DNA from: Chloroflexota bacterium
Lineage (GTDB): Bacteria > Chloroflexota > Limnocylindria > Limnocylindrales > CSP1-4
Reading direction: 5' to 3'
Length of the DNA stretch: 64,000 nucleotides
Assembly (NCBI GenBank): GCA_003141455.1
Contig: PLMA01000067.1
Location: forward strand, 199,876 to 263,875
Shown: positions 6,773-16,216 of the stretch, piece after piece
Numbering within the stretch: position 1 is the first letter of the stretch
Layout: every line of letters starts with the position of its first letter
Position numbers and translations under genes: made by a program
The notes under the pieces: model-generated
Databases searched by the model: none
The model's input: the letters and a program-made list of their open reading frames with translations, nothing else
What the model was told of the DNA's origin: nothing

Positions 6773-8590
6773 CTATCTGGCCGTCACGACGAACCGAAGA
6801 ATGACCGGATTGCCGTCGATCACGGAGCCGACGATGCCGCCCACGTGGTCCAGGTAGGGCTTGTAGTCGATTGAGTTCTGGGAGGAGAAGGCGGCAGTGC
6901 CGATCTGGTCCTCCAGCGCCGGTACGTTGACATAGACCGACGCCTCGTTGGCAGTGCCCGACGCACCGATTGCCGTCGAGTAGTCGGCCTGGGAAGCGAG
7001 TGAGGAAGCCGGCGTCGTGTCGAGAACGTTCTTGACGAACGCGTCGGTGTATCCGACCACGATCAGGTTGTCCTTGGCAGCGATCGCGAGCTGGAGCGGG
7101 CCGTTGCCGGCGCCGGCGGGGACGCTCACCACGGTGATCGTGTGGCCCTTGTACGTCTCTGCTCGGGTCTTCAAGCCTGTGGCGACGCCAGACAGGCCGA
7201 TCAGGTTGCCGATCATCCCCACCTTCGATTGCGCCGTGGCGGCGTCGGTTGCCTCGGCCACGATGCCGCCATCGAACATGGAGCCGTCCTTGGTGACGAC
7301 GGCCGTTCCGTCGCCGATCCAGTCGACCCCACCGACGAGAGAGAGTGCGCTCTTGACGCCGTCGATGGAGCCGGCGTCCAGACCCGGCAGCGGCGCCATC
7401 GATTCGAGGGCGCCAAGGCCCGTATCCACGACTCGCCCGAGCGAATGCACCTCCACGACGCCGACGGTGTTGCCGGGGAGACTCGCGGCGATGCGGCTGA
7501 CGTGGTTGCCCAGGTTCGCGGTCGCCGTCTGTGGCATCGCCACATCGACAACCATCCTGTCGGACTCGGCTCGAACGGCGCCGGCGATCCACGCCGGCAT
7601 CGCCTTGGGGTCGAACGCCGGCGGCGGCGTTTCGCCCTTCGCCCCCATTACTCCGCACATGACCGGCTCGTACGAACCGAGCGCCTGCCGGACGATCGCG
7701 CGTCCGTCGACGTAGAAGCGGGCCAGGCTGTCGCCGGAAAGCGACTTCATCGCCGCCTGGTAGTCGGGGTTGTCGGCGAGCGAGCCGTTGGTCCGCGTGT
7801 CGAGCGCCGCCTTCACGCCCATGACCGTACCGAGGAGAAGCTCCTGGTCGGTGAGCGCATACGCACCCTGCATGACACCAGACCCGATCGTGTAGAGCTT
7901 GCTGCCGGCATAGTCCTGCGACGTCGCCGTGAGCTTCTGCCGGCTCAGCTCGCCGGTGATCCACGTTTCGGCGCCCGCGCGATCTTTAAGGGCGAAGATC
8001 GCCACCGCGCTCGGTGCCCTCGTGAAGGACAGTCCGCCAAAGAACCCCCGGCCATTCGGATCGATCGAGGGCATGTTGCAGGCGGGCGCGCCCGCGGCGT
8101 CCAGGCTGCCCAGATCGCCGATCGCGATCGAGACCTCGCCTTCCGCCCAGGGCTTGAACGCCGACGTGTAGCGCAGGTCCGGCGAGACCTTGCCGGTGAC
8201 CATGTTCAGCAGCTCATCCAGGCCGCTCTCGAACTGGGCCCGATCCTGGAACCCCGGGAAGTGGCTCATGAAGCCGGCCAGCTTGGTGCGCTGGTCGCCC
8301 GGCAGGTCGGTCCGGACCTCCATGAAGAAGATGGAGTTCCTCGGCGCGATGCCCGCGGTCAGCGACTTGGCACCGGCCGCGCCCGAAAGCACGAAAGCGC
8401 CGGCGGTCGTGGCCAGAGCCAGGATCACGACGATCGCGCCGGCGACGGCCCAGCGGAACCGCCGAGACGGCGCCGATACGGCCACCGGATGAACGCCGGT
8501 CGCCCATCCGTCGCCCATGGGAACCACGGTACCCTGGGGCATGGCGGCCTGTGGCTGCTCCCCGCGCACCACGTTCTTTGTCTCGTCCAT
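6773..8590 (-). CDS. membrane-anchored DUF3352 protein
   Basis: Function unknown; I assign it to the DUF3352 family from its overall look. A short cytoplasmic N-terminus (1-45) precedes one transmembrane helix (about 46-70); the remaining 535 residues should be extracytoplasmic. The outer part starts ARNSIFFMEV-like after the helix (APRNSIFFMEVRTDLPGD) and contains repeated beta-rich modules with phrases such as DSLARFYVDGRAI and ASVYVNVPALEDQ, typical of this family. GGGAGGA lies eight bases before the ATG. It sits 14 bases after ffh and 50 before rpsP, so it is probably cotranscribed with the SRP gene, which may hint at a link with secretion; that link is only an inference. Confidence 0.7.
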   Translation of the reverse strand: MDETKNVVRGEQPQAAMPQGTVVPMGDGWATGVHPVAVSAPSRRFRWAVAGAIVVILALATTAGAFVLSGAAGAKSLTAGIAPRNSIFFMEVRTDLPGDQRTKLAGFMSHFPGFQDRAQFESGLDELLNMVTGKVSPDLRYTSAFKPWAEGEVSIAIGDLGSLDAAGAPACNMPSIDPNGRGFFGGLSFTRAPSAVAIFALKDRAGAETWITGELSRQKLTATSQDYAGSKLYTIGSGVMQGAYALTDQELLLGTVMGVKAALDTRTNGSLADNPDYQAAMKSLSGDSLARFYVDGRAIVRQALGSYEPVMCGVMGAKGETPPPAFDPKAMPAWIAGAVRAESDRMVVDVAMPQTATANLGNHVSRIAASLPGNTVGVVEVHSLGRVVDTGLGALESMAPLPGLDAGSIDGVKSALSLVGGVDWIGDGTAVVTKDGSMFDGGIVAEATDAATAQSKVGMIGNLIGLSGVATGLKTRAETYKGHTITVVSVPAGAGNGPLQLAIAAKDNLIVVGYTDAFVKNVLDTTPASSLASQADYSTAIGASGTANEASVYVNVPALEDQIGTAAFSSQNSIDYKPYLDHVGGIVGSVIDGNPVILRFVVTAR

Positions 8591-8604
8591 GGAGAATTCC
8601 TCCC

Positions 8605-9936
8605 CTAGCCCTGGCCGAACATACCGGGCATCCGCCGCCCGAGCCGGCCCCCGGAGAGTTGTTTCATCATCTTCTGCACGTCGCCGAACTGCTTCAGTAG
8701 CTGGTTGACGTCCTGAAGTCGCGTCCCCGAACCGCGAGCGATGCGCCTGCGCCGCGCGCCGTTGAGGATGTTCGGATCCTGCCGTTCCTGGGCTGTCATA
8801 GATCGAATGATCGCCTCGACGCGCTTGAGGTCGCCCCGATCGACCGAGGCCTGGGCCTCCTTCGCCATCCCACCCAACCCCGGGATCATCTCGATGATCT
8901 GGCCCATTGGCCCCAGCTTCCGGACCTGCTCCATTTGCTCGAGCATGTCCTGCAGGGTGAAGCTGTTCTTGCGCAGCTTCTCGGCCATCTTGGTGGCCTG
9001 CTTCTCGTCGAAGTGCTCCTGGGCCCGCTCGACGAGGGTGAGCACATCGCCCATCCCCAGGATGCGACCGGCCAGACGATCGGCATGGAACACTTCCAGG
9101 GCGTCCGTCTTCTCGCCCGTGCCCATGAACTTCACAGGGATACCGGTCACGGCGCTTATGGAGAGAGCTGCCCCGCCGCGAGCGTCCCCGTCGATCTTGG
9201 TCAGGATCAGCCCCGTGACCGGGACGGCGGCCGCGAAAGCCTCGGCCACGCCAACAGCCTCCTGGCCGGTCATGGCGTCGACGACGAGGAGCGTCTCGGA
9301 GGCCTTGACCGCGGCCGATAGCTCCGCGATCTCCTTCATGAGGGGCGCGTCGGCGGTGAGGCGGCCGGCGGTGTCGACGATGACGACGTCGCGAACCTGC
9401 TTGCGAGCCGCCTCCATGCCACCTCGGGCGATGGCCAGGACACTCACACCGGCCGCGGCTCGGTAGACCGGTATCTCCAGGCTCTTGCCGAGCGTCTGCA
9501 GCTGGTCGGCCGCCGCCGGGCGGTACGGGTCGGCCGCCACGAGCAACGGCCGGCGACCCTGGTGCTGGAGATGCCGCGCCAGCTTGGCCGCGGTGGTGGT
9601 CTTGCCGGAGCCTTGCAGACCGACGAGCAGCACGACGGCGGGCGAGCCGGTCAGGCGGAAGGTGCGATCGCCCGCGGACAGCAACCCGACGAGTTCTTCG
9701 TTGACGATCTTCACGACCTGCTGGCCGGCCGTCAGGCTCTCGAGGATCTCCGCCCCGGCCGCACGCTCACGAACCCGGGCGACGAAGTCCTTCACCACCT
9801 TGAAGTTGACGTCGGCCTCCAGGAGCGCCAGCCGAACCTCGCGCATGGCGGTGTCGACGTCTGCCGCGCTGACCCGACCGCGGCCCGTGAGGGCGCCGAG
9901 GGTGTTGCGCAGCCGCTCGCTCAGAGCGTCGAACAT
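8605..9936 (-). CDS. ffh: signal recognition particle GTPase Ffh
   Basis: SRP54 homologue that binds SRP RNA and signal sequences and delivers nascent membrane proteins to FtsY. The 443-residue product has the N domain (1-90), the G domain with GLQGSGKTTTAAKL (106-119), DPYRPAA, DTAGR (188-192) and TKIDGDARGG (246-255), then the Met-rich M domain with RRRIARGSGTRLQDVNQLLK. I choose the ATG at 9934-9936; AGGAG is 12 bases upstream. A TACACT -10 lies about 90 bases upstream, so ffh probably heads the ffh-DUF3352-rpsP-khpA-rimM-trmD unit. Confidence 0.97.
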   Translation of the reverse strand: MFDALSERLRNTLGALTGRGRVSAADVDTAMREVRLALLEADVNFKVVKDFVARVRERAAGAEILESLTAGQQVVKIVNEELVGLLSAGDRTFRLTGSPAVVLLVGLQGSGKTTTAAKLARHLQHQGRRPLLVAADPYRPAAADQLQTLGKSLEIPVYRAAAGVSVLAIARGGMEAARKQVRDVVIVDTAGRLTADAPLMKEIAELSAAVKASETLLVVDAMTGQEAVGVAEAFAAAVPVTGLILTKIDGDARGGAALSISAVTGIPVKFMGTGEKTDALEVFHADRLAGRILGMGDVLTLVERAQEHFDEKQATKMAEKLRKNSFTLQDMLEQMEQVRKLGPMGQIIEMIPGLGGMAKEAQASVDRGDLKRVEAIIRSMTAQERQDPNILNGARRRRIARGSGTRLQDVNQLLKQFGDVQKMMKQLSGGRLGRRMPGMFGQG

Positions 9937-10023
9937 GGGTGGCTCGGACTCCTGATCCGTGTCGCCGTCCCGAGGTGGGGATGGCGTTGGGCCGCGGATT
10001 CTGGCGGCACCGAAAGCGCGGGG

Positions 10024-10029
10024 AGTGTA
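10024..10029 (-). promoter_or_regulatory. candidate ffh promoter, -10 TACACT
   Basis: The minus strand reads CGGTACACTCCCCGC between ftsY and ffh, which matches the TACACTCC core also seen before rpsB and rpmF. No clear -35. It would give a leader of about 80 bases. Confidence 0.45.
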
Positions 10030-10126
10030 CCGCATCGAGGCTGGATCGAACAGGAGGCGACGTGCCGCTCGGCCGCGGCGAGAAGAGCGGACGTGGCCCC
10101 GGCCTCGGAAGGACCGGCGGCGGGCG

Positions 10127-11185
10127 CTACGCGAAGAGAGCGGCTACGAAGGCATCGGGGTCGAAGGGCAGCAGGTCGCCCAGCTTCTCCCCCACTCCCA
10201 CGAATCGCACGGGCACTTTCAGGGCATCTTCGATGGCGAAGACGATGCCGCCCTTGGCAGTGGAGTCCAGCTTCGTCAGTACGATCCCGGTGAGGCCGAC
10301 GGTCTCGTGGAATACCCGGGCCTGGGCCAGACCGTTCTGGCCGGTGGTCGCGTCCAGGACGAAGAGCACTTCGGGCCTGGCGCCCGGGATCCGCCGGTCG
10401 ATCACCCGGCGCATCTTGGCCAGCTCGTCCATCAGGCTCGATTTCGTGTGCAGCCGCCCGGCCGTGTCGACGATGACGATGTCTACGTGACGGGCCAGGG
10501 CGGCGTCCAGGGCGTCGTAGACGACGGCAGCGGGATCCGCGCCGGGGGCATGAGCCACGAACTGGCTGCCCGAGCGGTCCGCCCAGATTCGCAGCTGGGC
10601 TATGCCGGCAGCCCGAAACGTGTCCGCTGCAGCGAGCAGCACGGTCCTGCCCTCGGCCTGGAAGCCGTGGGCGAGCTTGCCGATGGTCGTGGTCTTGCCG
10701 GTCCCGTTGACTCCGACCACGAGGACGACCGCCGGCTGCCCCGGGGCCGCCGGTTCCATCCGCCAGCCTGGCTCCACCGGTAGGAGAAGCGCGGCGAGCT
10801 CGGCCCGAACTGCAGCCTCCGCCGTCTCCTCTGACTTCCGGCGGCGAGCCCGCTCCACGACCTCGATGGCAAGCTCGCCACCCACGTCGCCGGAGATGAG
10901 CAATTCCTCGACCGCATCCCAGTCGGCAGCGCCGGGACCGGCGCTCAGCAGCCCCCTTAGCCGCGACATGAACCCGCCGCGGCTCTTCTGCAGGCCGGCG
11001 GTCAGGTCACCAGGAGCGAGGTCTTCGGCAGACGGCTCCTCCACGGACCACGGGATTGCGGGCGGATCGCCCGGCTCCGGAGCAGGTTCGATCCAGACCG
11101 GCGCCGGAGTCTCGTCCGCAACGACTTCAGATGCGGCGGGTTCCGCGCCGTCCTTCGGTTCTTTCGGCTTGCGACGGAGGAACAG
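10127..11185 (-). CDS. ftsY: SRP receptor FtsY, probable CTG start
   Basis: SRP receptor GTPase that docks Ffh-ribosome complexes at the membrane. The conserved core has GVNGTGKTTTIGKL (158-171), DTFRAAG, DTAGR (240-244) and TKLDSTAKGG (304-313). No ATG, GTG or TTG gives a normal N-terminus: the first such codon is the GTG at 11042-11044. The frame is open 47 codons further, to a CTG at 11183-11185 that follows GGGAGG by six bases and begins (M)FLRRKPKEPKDG, a typical basic FtsY N-terminus. I therefore take CTG as the initiator, giving 352 residues with an acidic/Pro-rich linker. It follows smc by 14 bases. Confidence 0.9.
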   Translation of the reverse strand: MFLRRKPKEPKDGAEPAASEVVADETPAPVWIEPAPEPGDPPAIPWSVEEPSAEDLAPGDLTAGLQKSRGGFMSRLRGLLSAGPGAADWDAVEELLISGDVGGELAIEVVERARRRKSEETAEAAVRAELAALLLPVEPGWRMEPAAPGQPAVVLVVGVNGTGKTTTIGKLAHGFQAEGRTVLLAAADTFRAAGIAQLRIWADRSGSQFVAHAPGADPAAVVYDALDAALARHVDIVIVDTAGRLHTKSSLMDELAKMRRVIDRRIPGARPEVLFVLDATTGQNGLAQARVFHETVGLTGIVLTKLDSTAKGGIVFAIEDALKVPVRFVGVGEKLGDLLPFDPDAFVAALFA

Positions 11186-11199
11186 TTGACACCTCCCGA

Positions 11200-14100
11200 T
11201 CAGCCGGCGGCTGAAGCGGCATTCTCCGTGGTCACCTGGTCGGCCAGCTCGCGGGCTTCCTCCAGGCGCAGGCTGATCACTCGACTGACGGCATCGTCGC
11301 CTATGGTCACGCCGTACAGCGCGTCCGCGGTCTCGATCGTTCCGCGATTGTGAGTGATCACGATGATCTGCGTCTGGTTCGCCAGGCCGCGCAGGGCTTC
11401 GGCAAAACGACCGATGTTGGCCTCGTCCAGAGCCGCGTCCACCTCGTCGAGAACGCAGAACGGCACGGGATGGACCTCGAGCATGGCGAAGAGCAGCGCC
11501 ACGGCCGTAAGGGCGCGCTCTCCGCCCGAGAGCATGCTCAACGGCTGCGCCTTCTTACCGGGCGGACGGGCCACGATCTCGATCCCGGTCGCGGCCAGGT
11601 CATCCGGATCGGTCAGGCTGAGACGGGCGGAGCCGCCACCGAAGAGCTGCCGGAAGCGGGCGCCGAACGCGGTTTCCAGGGCGGAGAAGGTCAACCGGAA
11701 CTGCGTGGCGATCATTGCGTTGAGTTGCTCGATCAGGGCCCGCGTCTTGGAGATCGCGTGCGTCAGGTCCGAGCGCTGCGCCTCCAGGCCATCCAGTCGA
11801 GTCTTGATGGCTTCGTACTCCTCGGCCGCGAACGGGTTCGGCGCACCCAGTTCGTGGAAGCGGCGGCGGAACGCCGCGAGTCTCGCGGGGCCCGGCGGTT
11901 CCACAGGCGATTCCATGGACCAGCGAGCTGTCGCGTCGGCGAGAGCGGCCTCGAGCGACTCGGTCGAGATCGATTCCGACTCTTCGGACGCCCCGCCGGC
12001 CGGGGCGATCTGCCGCTCTGCGACGTCCCTGACGTCGGCATCTCCCTCGCCCTCGCTCGCGAGCAGGCGGAGCCCGAGATCGCCCAGCCCCGCCAGCTCG
12101 AGCAGCACCTGCTCCCGGATCGAATCGAGAACCAGTCGGGCCTCCATCTCGGCGACCTCGGCGGACCTCACTTCCTCCTGGCAGATGCGAAGACGCTCCC
12201 GCGAGCGCGACGCCGCGGCCTCCACCTCGGCCAATCTGGTCCGCGCGGCAGAGGCTGCCGTCCGCAGCTCCTCGAGCTGGAGCCGCAATGCCGCCTCACG
12301 GATGACCGCCGCGGCCAGCTCCTCGCCGAGGCTTTCGCGCTCGGAGCCGATATGCCGCTCTCGTTCGGCCAGTTCGGCCATCTGGCGCTCCAGGCCGGCC
12401 ATTCGATCCTGATCCAGGTTGGCGGCTGCGGATGCCCTGGCCCGCCGGGCCTCGACCTCGCGGCGATCGGCATCGAGCGTCGCCTCCTCGGCGGCCAGCT
12501 CGTCTCGTCGGGCGCGCAGCGAGGCAGCTCGAGCCTCCCACTCCCTCAGGGCGCTCGCACGATCGTCGCCCGAGTCCGCAGTGGGGAGATCTGCAGTGGC
12601 GGCTCCGGCCATGGCCGTCTCGGCATCTGGACCGGCGGCCTCACGAACGGCCGCGCGCAGCCGATCTCGCTCGGCCTCGACGCGGAGGGCCTGCGCGGAA
12701 CACCATGCAGCCTCCCTGGCCACGCCCTCCAGCGCTCGAGTAGCTCGCCGTTCAGCCTCCTCCGCCTCATGCCGGTTTGCTCTCGCTCGACGCTCCGCCT
12801 CGCGGGCAGCGTCCAGCGCGACCCTCGCTCCGGCCGCGGCATCGGCAGCCTCGGTCGCCGCCGCGCCGGCCAGCGCCGCATCCGACTCCGCGTGTGCCAG
12901 CTCCTCGCCCAGCCGGTCGATCTCGGCTCGCCGCTCCAGCAGCGATTCCGCGCGGCCGACCGTCACGACCCCGAAGGAGGTGACGACGACCCCGTCACGC
13001 GTTACGGCGATCCATCCGGCCGGCAGCCGCCGTTGCACCGCCAGGGCCGCGACGATGTCCGGCACCCAGACGCTGCGAGCCAGAAGCCTGCTCGCGGCGC
13101 CGCCCGGATCCACGCGGACCGCCTCGAGCAGCCGGCCACCGCCCTGTGCGACCGCCGCGGCGGTCGCGGCTTCGCCGGCCTCCGCGACGTGGTCGCGGCC
13201 CTCCGCCCGAGATCCGCGCTGGCTGACCCCGACCGGCACCTCCGCATCGAGCACCAGCACCCCGCGCTGACCGCCGAGTCCGGCTACGGCGTCCCGTCCC
13301 ACCACGTAGCCGCGCATCGCCTCGCCCAGGGCCGCCTCGACCGCTACACGGAATCCGGCCTCGACCTCAAGCCCTTCCGCCAGCGGCCGGCCGCCGACCT
13401 TCCGGGCAGCCCTGGCGATGCCGCGCGCCTCGTCTTCGGCGAGTCTGGCATTTGCGGCGTCGAGCCGGCCACGCAGTCCGGCCGCCTTGGTGGCCGTCGC
13501 CGCAGCGCGCTCAGCCGATGCCTGACGGGCGCCCTCAAGCCGATCCAGCTCCGCGCGAGCCGCCTCGCGGGCCGCCACAGCCGCTCTCTCCTCCTCGACG
13601 GCCCGCACCAGCGCCGCCCTGGGCCCGGCGCATGACGCCTCTGCCTCCTCCATCCGGCGAGCCCCTTCGTCGGCTTGCGCTCGTTCGTCCGCGGCCTGTC
13701 TCTCGGCATCCGCCAGCCTGCGACGGGCGGTCTCCAGTTCGGCCGTCCGGGCCGCCTCGACGCGCCGCAGGGCCGCCAGCGCCTCTCCCTTGACCTGCTG
13801 CGCGGCGCGGATCGCCCCAAGCTCCCCCAGCGCCTCTGCCAGCGAACGCTCCGCGTCGGCCACTGCCGCCGAAAGAGCCACGTCGCGTGCAGGAATCGGC
13901 AAAGCAAGCCCGCGGCGCGCAAGCCCCAGATCGGCCTCGACGGCCGCGAGCTCGGCCTCCAGCCGCTGCCTGTCGCGCTCCGCCGCGCCGACGTCGCTGA
14001 CCGCACGGGCTTCGCGAAGCTGCAACTCCGTGAGCACGGCTCGGACCGCCTCGTAGGCGATCCGGCGCTCCGCCTCGGTCTCCGACCCGAACGCCAGCTC

Positions 14101-14931
14101 GCGAGCCACCTCCGCCGCTCGCTCTTCGGCCTCCCGGAGAGCGCCCAGGGCGGCGTCGATCTGCAAACGGCACGAGCCCAGCTGGCGGTCCGCATCCCGA
14201 GCGCGTGCCGCAGCCTGGTGCCACCGAGACCTGGCCAGGGTGATGATTGCACGGCCGTACTCATGGCCCGCGGTCTGGCGAGAGGCCTGCTGCTCCGCCT
14301 GGGCACCCAGACGCCTCGCCTGCGGCCGGAGCTCCGCCAGAACGTCCTCGACGCGGGCCAAATTCGTCTCAGCTTCGGCGAGCTGGTCCTCGGCCCTCGA
14401 CTTGCGCCGCTCGTGGCGGCGGACGCCGGCCACGTCCTCGAAAAGCGGGCGCCTCTCCTCGGGCCGCAGCGCCAGGGCCTGGTCCACCATCCCCTGGCCG
14501 ATGAAGAGGAAGGCGTTGTCGGCCAGGTGGGCCGCGTCGAGCAGATCGATCAGGTCCTTGAGCCGGACCCGTTGCCGGTTCAGCAGGTAGTCGTTCTCGC
14601 CCGAGCGGAAAAGCCGGCGTCCCAGCTCCACCGTCTCGAAGTCGATGGGCAGCAGCCGGTCCGAGTTGCCAAAGACCAGCGTCACGTCCGCCATGCCTAC
14701 ACCGGACCGCTTCTCCGACCCGGCGAAGATGACGTCTTCGGACTTGCGAAGGCGCAGGGCTCGACCCTGTTCCCCCAGGGCCCAACGAAGCGCGTCGGCC
14801 AGGTTGCTCTTGCCCGCGCCGTTGGGCCCCACGACGGCACTGATCCCCGGGCCGAATTCGACCATCGTCCGTTCCCCGAACGACTTGAAGCCCTGCAATC
14901 GAAGGGCGAGCAGGCGAGCGGGAGCTTTCAT
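11200..14931 (-). CDS. smc: chromosome segregation protein SMC
   Basis: Condensin-like ATPase that organises and segregates the chromosome together with ScpA and ScpB, neither of which is in this window. The 1243-residue protein has the Walker A GPNGAGKSN (35-43) near the N-terminus, two long coiled-coil arms very rich in Ala, Glu and Arg, a hinge around 500-650 with Gly-rich turns, and the ABC signature LSGGERALTA (1134-1143) followed by Walker B LDEVDAALD (1161-1169). Length and architecture are standard. The rnc-smc-ftsY order is conserved in Firmicutes and Chloroflexota. Confidence 0.97.
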   Translation of the reverse strand: MKAPARLLALRLQGFKSFGERTMVEFGPGISAVVGPNGAGKSNLADALRWALGEQGRALRLRKSEDVIFAGSEKRSGVGMADVTLVFGNSDRLLPIDFETVELGRRLFRSGENDYLLNRQRVRLKDLIDLLDAAHLADNAFLFIGQGMVDQALALRPEERRPLFEDVAGVRRHERRKSRAEDQLAEAETNLARVEDVLAELRPQARRLGAQAEQQASRQTAGHEYGRAIITLARSRWHQAAARARDADRQLGSCRLQIDAALGALREAEERAAEVARELAFGSETEAERRIAYEAVRAVLTELQLREARAVSDVGAAERDRQRLEAELAAVEADLGLARRGLALPIPARDVALSAAVADAERSLAEALGELGAIRAAQQVKGEALAALRRVEAARTAELETARRRLADAERQAADERAQADEGARRMEEAEASCAGPRAALVRAVEEERAAVAAREAARAELDRLEGARQASAERAAATATKAAGLRGRLDAANARLAEDEARGIARAARKVGGRPLAEGLEVEAGFRVAVEAALGEAMRGYVVGRDAVAGLGGQRGVLVLDAEVPVGVSQRGSRAEGRDHVAEAGEAATAAAVAQGGGRLLEAVRVDPGGAASRLLARSVWVPDIVAALAVQRRLPAGWIAVTRDGVVVTSFGVVTVGRAESLLERRAEIDRLGEELAHAESDAALAGAAATEAADAAAGARVALDAAREAERRARANRHEAEEAERRATRALEGVAREAAWCSAQALRVEAERDRLRAAVREAAGPDAETAMAGAATADLPTADSGDDRASALREWEARAASLRARRDELAAEEATLDADRREVEARRARASAAANLDQDRMAGLERQMAELAERERHIGSERESLGEELAAAVIREAALRLQLEELRTAASAARTRLAEVEAAASRSRERLRICQEEVRSAEVAEMEARLVLDSIREQVLLELAGLGDLGLRLLASEGEGDADVRDVAERQIAPAGGASEESESISTESLEAALADATARWSMESPVEPPGPARLAAFRRRFHELGAPNPFAAEEYEAIKTRLDGLEAQRSDLTHAISKTRALIEQLNAMIATQFRLTFSALETAFGARFRQLFGGGSARLSLTDPDDLAATGIEIVARPPGKKAQPLSMLSGGERALTAVALLFAMLEVHPVPFCVLDEVDAALDEANIGRFAEALRGLANQTQIIVITHNRGTIETADALYGVTIGDDAVSRVISLRLEEARELADQVTTENAASAAG

Positions 14932-14995
14932 GGGTGCCGGCGGCAGCCCCGGCCGTCACTCCTGGAGCACCGGCGTGGCTTGCGGCCCGAGTGGA

Positions 14996-15928
14996 TCACG
15001 ACCGATGGTCCTCTCCGGCAGGCTGTGAGTCGGTCGGTTCGTCCGCCCCCTCGCCCTGACCTGCCTGCGGACCGACATCCAGGATGCCGACGTCCATCTC
15101 GATCCACGGTTCGGCTTCGCGCCGATCCGCCGGGGCGGCCGCCCATCGCAGACTCGGAGCGTCCTCGAAATCAGGCTCCGATTCGCCGAACTCCGCCAGC
15201 TCCGGCGCTCCCGCCTCGCCCTCGGCGAGATCGCCCGGCTGCGATCTCAGCGTTTCGATCGCCCTGGCCGCGGCCTCTGTCTCCGCCACGCGCCGAGAAT
15301 GGCCCTGGCCCATGCCGATGATGCGACCCCCGACGGCGACCTCGATTCGGAACACCTTGTCGTGGTCCGGCCCGACGGCGTCGAGGAGGCGGTATTGCGG
15401 GCGCTCTCCCGAGAGGCGCTGGGTGTATTCCTGCAGTCGACTCTTGGGACTCTTCAGCGCCCCAAGAGGGCGATCGCTGGTGATCTCGGGGGCGGCGAGG
15501 GAGGTCACGAAGCCGCTGGCGGCGAGGTACCCCAGATCGAGGTAGATCGCGCCGACGAGGGCCTCGAAGGCGGACGCGAGAAGGGTCGGCCGAAGCCGGC
15601 CACCGCGCTGAGCCTCTCCCTCACCCAGCAGCAGATACTCGCCAAGACCCAAACGGCCGGCCAGACGGGCAAGGCCGGCGGTGCTGACGATCGAAGCTCG
15701 CCGAGCGGAGAGAACTCCCTCGTCATCGTCCGGATGGCGACGATACAGGACGTCCGATATGGCCAGGCTCACTACAGAGTCGCCAAGAAACTCGAGGCGC
15801 TCGTTGTGGCCCGCGGCCAGGTCTCGATGCTCGTGCAGATAGCTACTGTGAATCAGCGCCTGCTGCAGCAGGTCGAGGTCACGGACCGGGAGCCCCAGCC
15901 GCTCGGCAAGAGCGGCCGCGGGGCGCAT
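14996..15928 (-). CDS. rnc: ribonuclease III with long acidic tail
   Basis: Double-stranded RNA endonuclease that processes pre-rRNA and structured mRNAs. The signature ERLEFLGDS occupies 43-51 and the second metal-binding Glu is E122 in ASAFEALVGAIYLD; a double-stranded RNA-binding domain spans about 165-231 (KSRLQEYTQ ... AETEAAARAIE). A further 80 residues, rich in Glu, Asp, Pro and Ala, follow the RNA-binding domain and are not part of the usual enzyme (about 225-250 residues). It starts 11 bases after the acpP stop. Confidence 0.96.
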   Translation of the reverse strand: MRPAAALAERLGLPVRDLDLLQQALIHSSYLHEHRDLAAGHNERLEFLGDSVVSLAISDVLYRRHPDDDEGVLSARRASIVSTAGLARLAGRLGLGEYLLLGEGEAQRGGRLRPTLLASAFEALVGAIYLDLGYLAASGFVTSLAAPEITSDRPLGALKSPKSRLQEYTQRLSGERPQYRLLDAVGPDHDKVFRIEVAVGGRIIGMGQGHSRRVAETEAAARAIETLRSQPGDLAEGEAGAPELAEFGESEPDFEDAPSLRWAAAPADRREAEPWIEMDVGILDVGPQAGQGEGADEPTDSQPAGEDHRS

Positions 15929-15939
15929 CAGTCGAGCGG

Positions 15940-16176
15940 CTAGGACGCGTGCTCGTCGATGTAGTCGGCGGCGTCCTGCACGGTCCGGATCTTCTCGGCG
16001 TCTTCGTCGGAGATCTCGGTCCCAAACTCTTCCTCGAGGCTCATGATCAGCTCGACGAGATCCAGCGAGTCGGCGTTCAGGTCGTCGACGAACGAGGCTT
16101 CCGGCTTGACCTCATCCTCGTCGACGCCGAGCTGCTCGACGACGATCTTCTTGAGTCGCTCGTAGGTAGTGGCCAC
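15940..16176 (-). CDS. acpP: acyl carrier protein
   Basis: Carrier of acyl intermediates in fatty-acid and phospholipid synthesis. The 78-residue, highly acidic helical protein has the phosphopantetheine attachment site DSL, with Ser37 in [20 protein letters not shown]. The start is GTG at 16174-16176, preceded by AGGAGG at about seven bases; an upstream in-frame ATG would overlap nusB. Neighbours plsX, which uses acyl-ACP, and rnc match the common plsX-(fab)-acpP-rnc-smc-ftsY cluster. Confidence 0.97.
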   Translation of the reverse strand: MATTYERLKKIVVEQLGVDEDEVKPEASFVDDLNADSLDLVELIMSLEEEFGTEISDEDAEKIRTVQDAADYIDEHAS

Positions 16177-16216
16177 TGACGCCCTCCTCGGGGTTCCTGG
16201 GCTCGAAATGGACGGG

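Noticed and set aside
6723..7964. Long upstream extension of the rpsP frame
   Set aside because: The frame is open into the DUF3352 gene, but S16 starts at 6722 with its own ribosome-binding site and the extension is Arg/Gly-rich noise.
11350..13635. A 761-codon open frame on the plus strand
   Set aside because: It lies opposite smc, is full of Arg, Gly and Pro, resembles no family, and smc on the other strand has complete motifs. Such frames are expected in GC-rich DNA.
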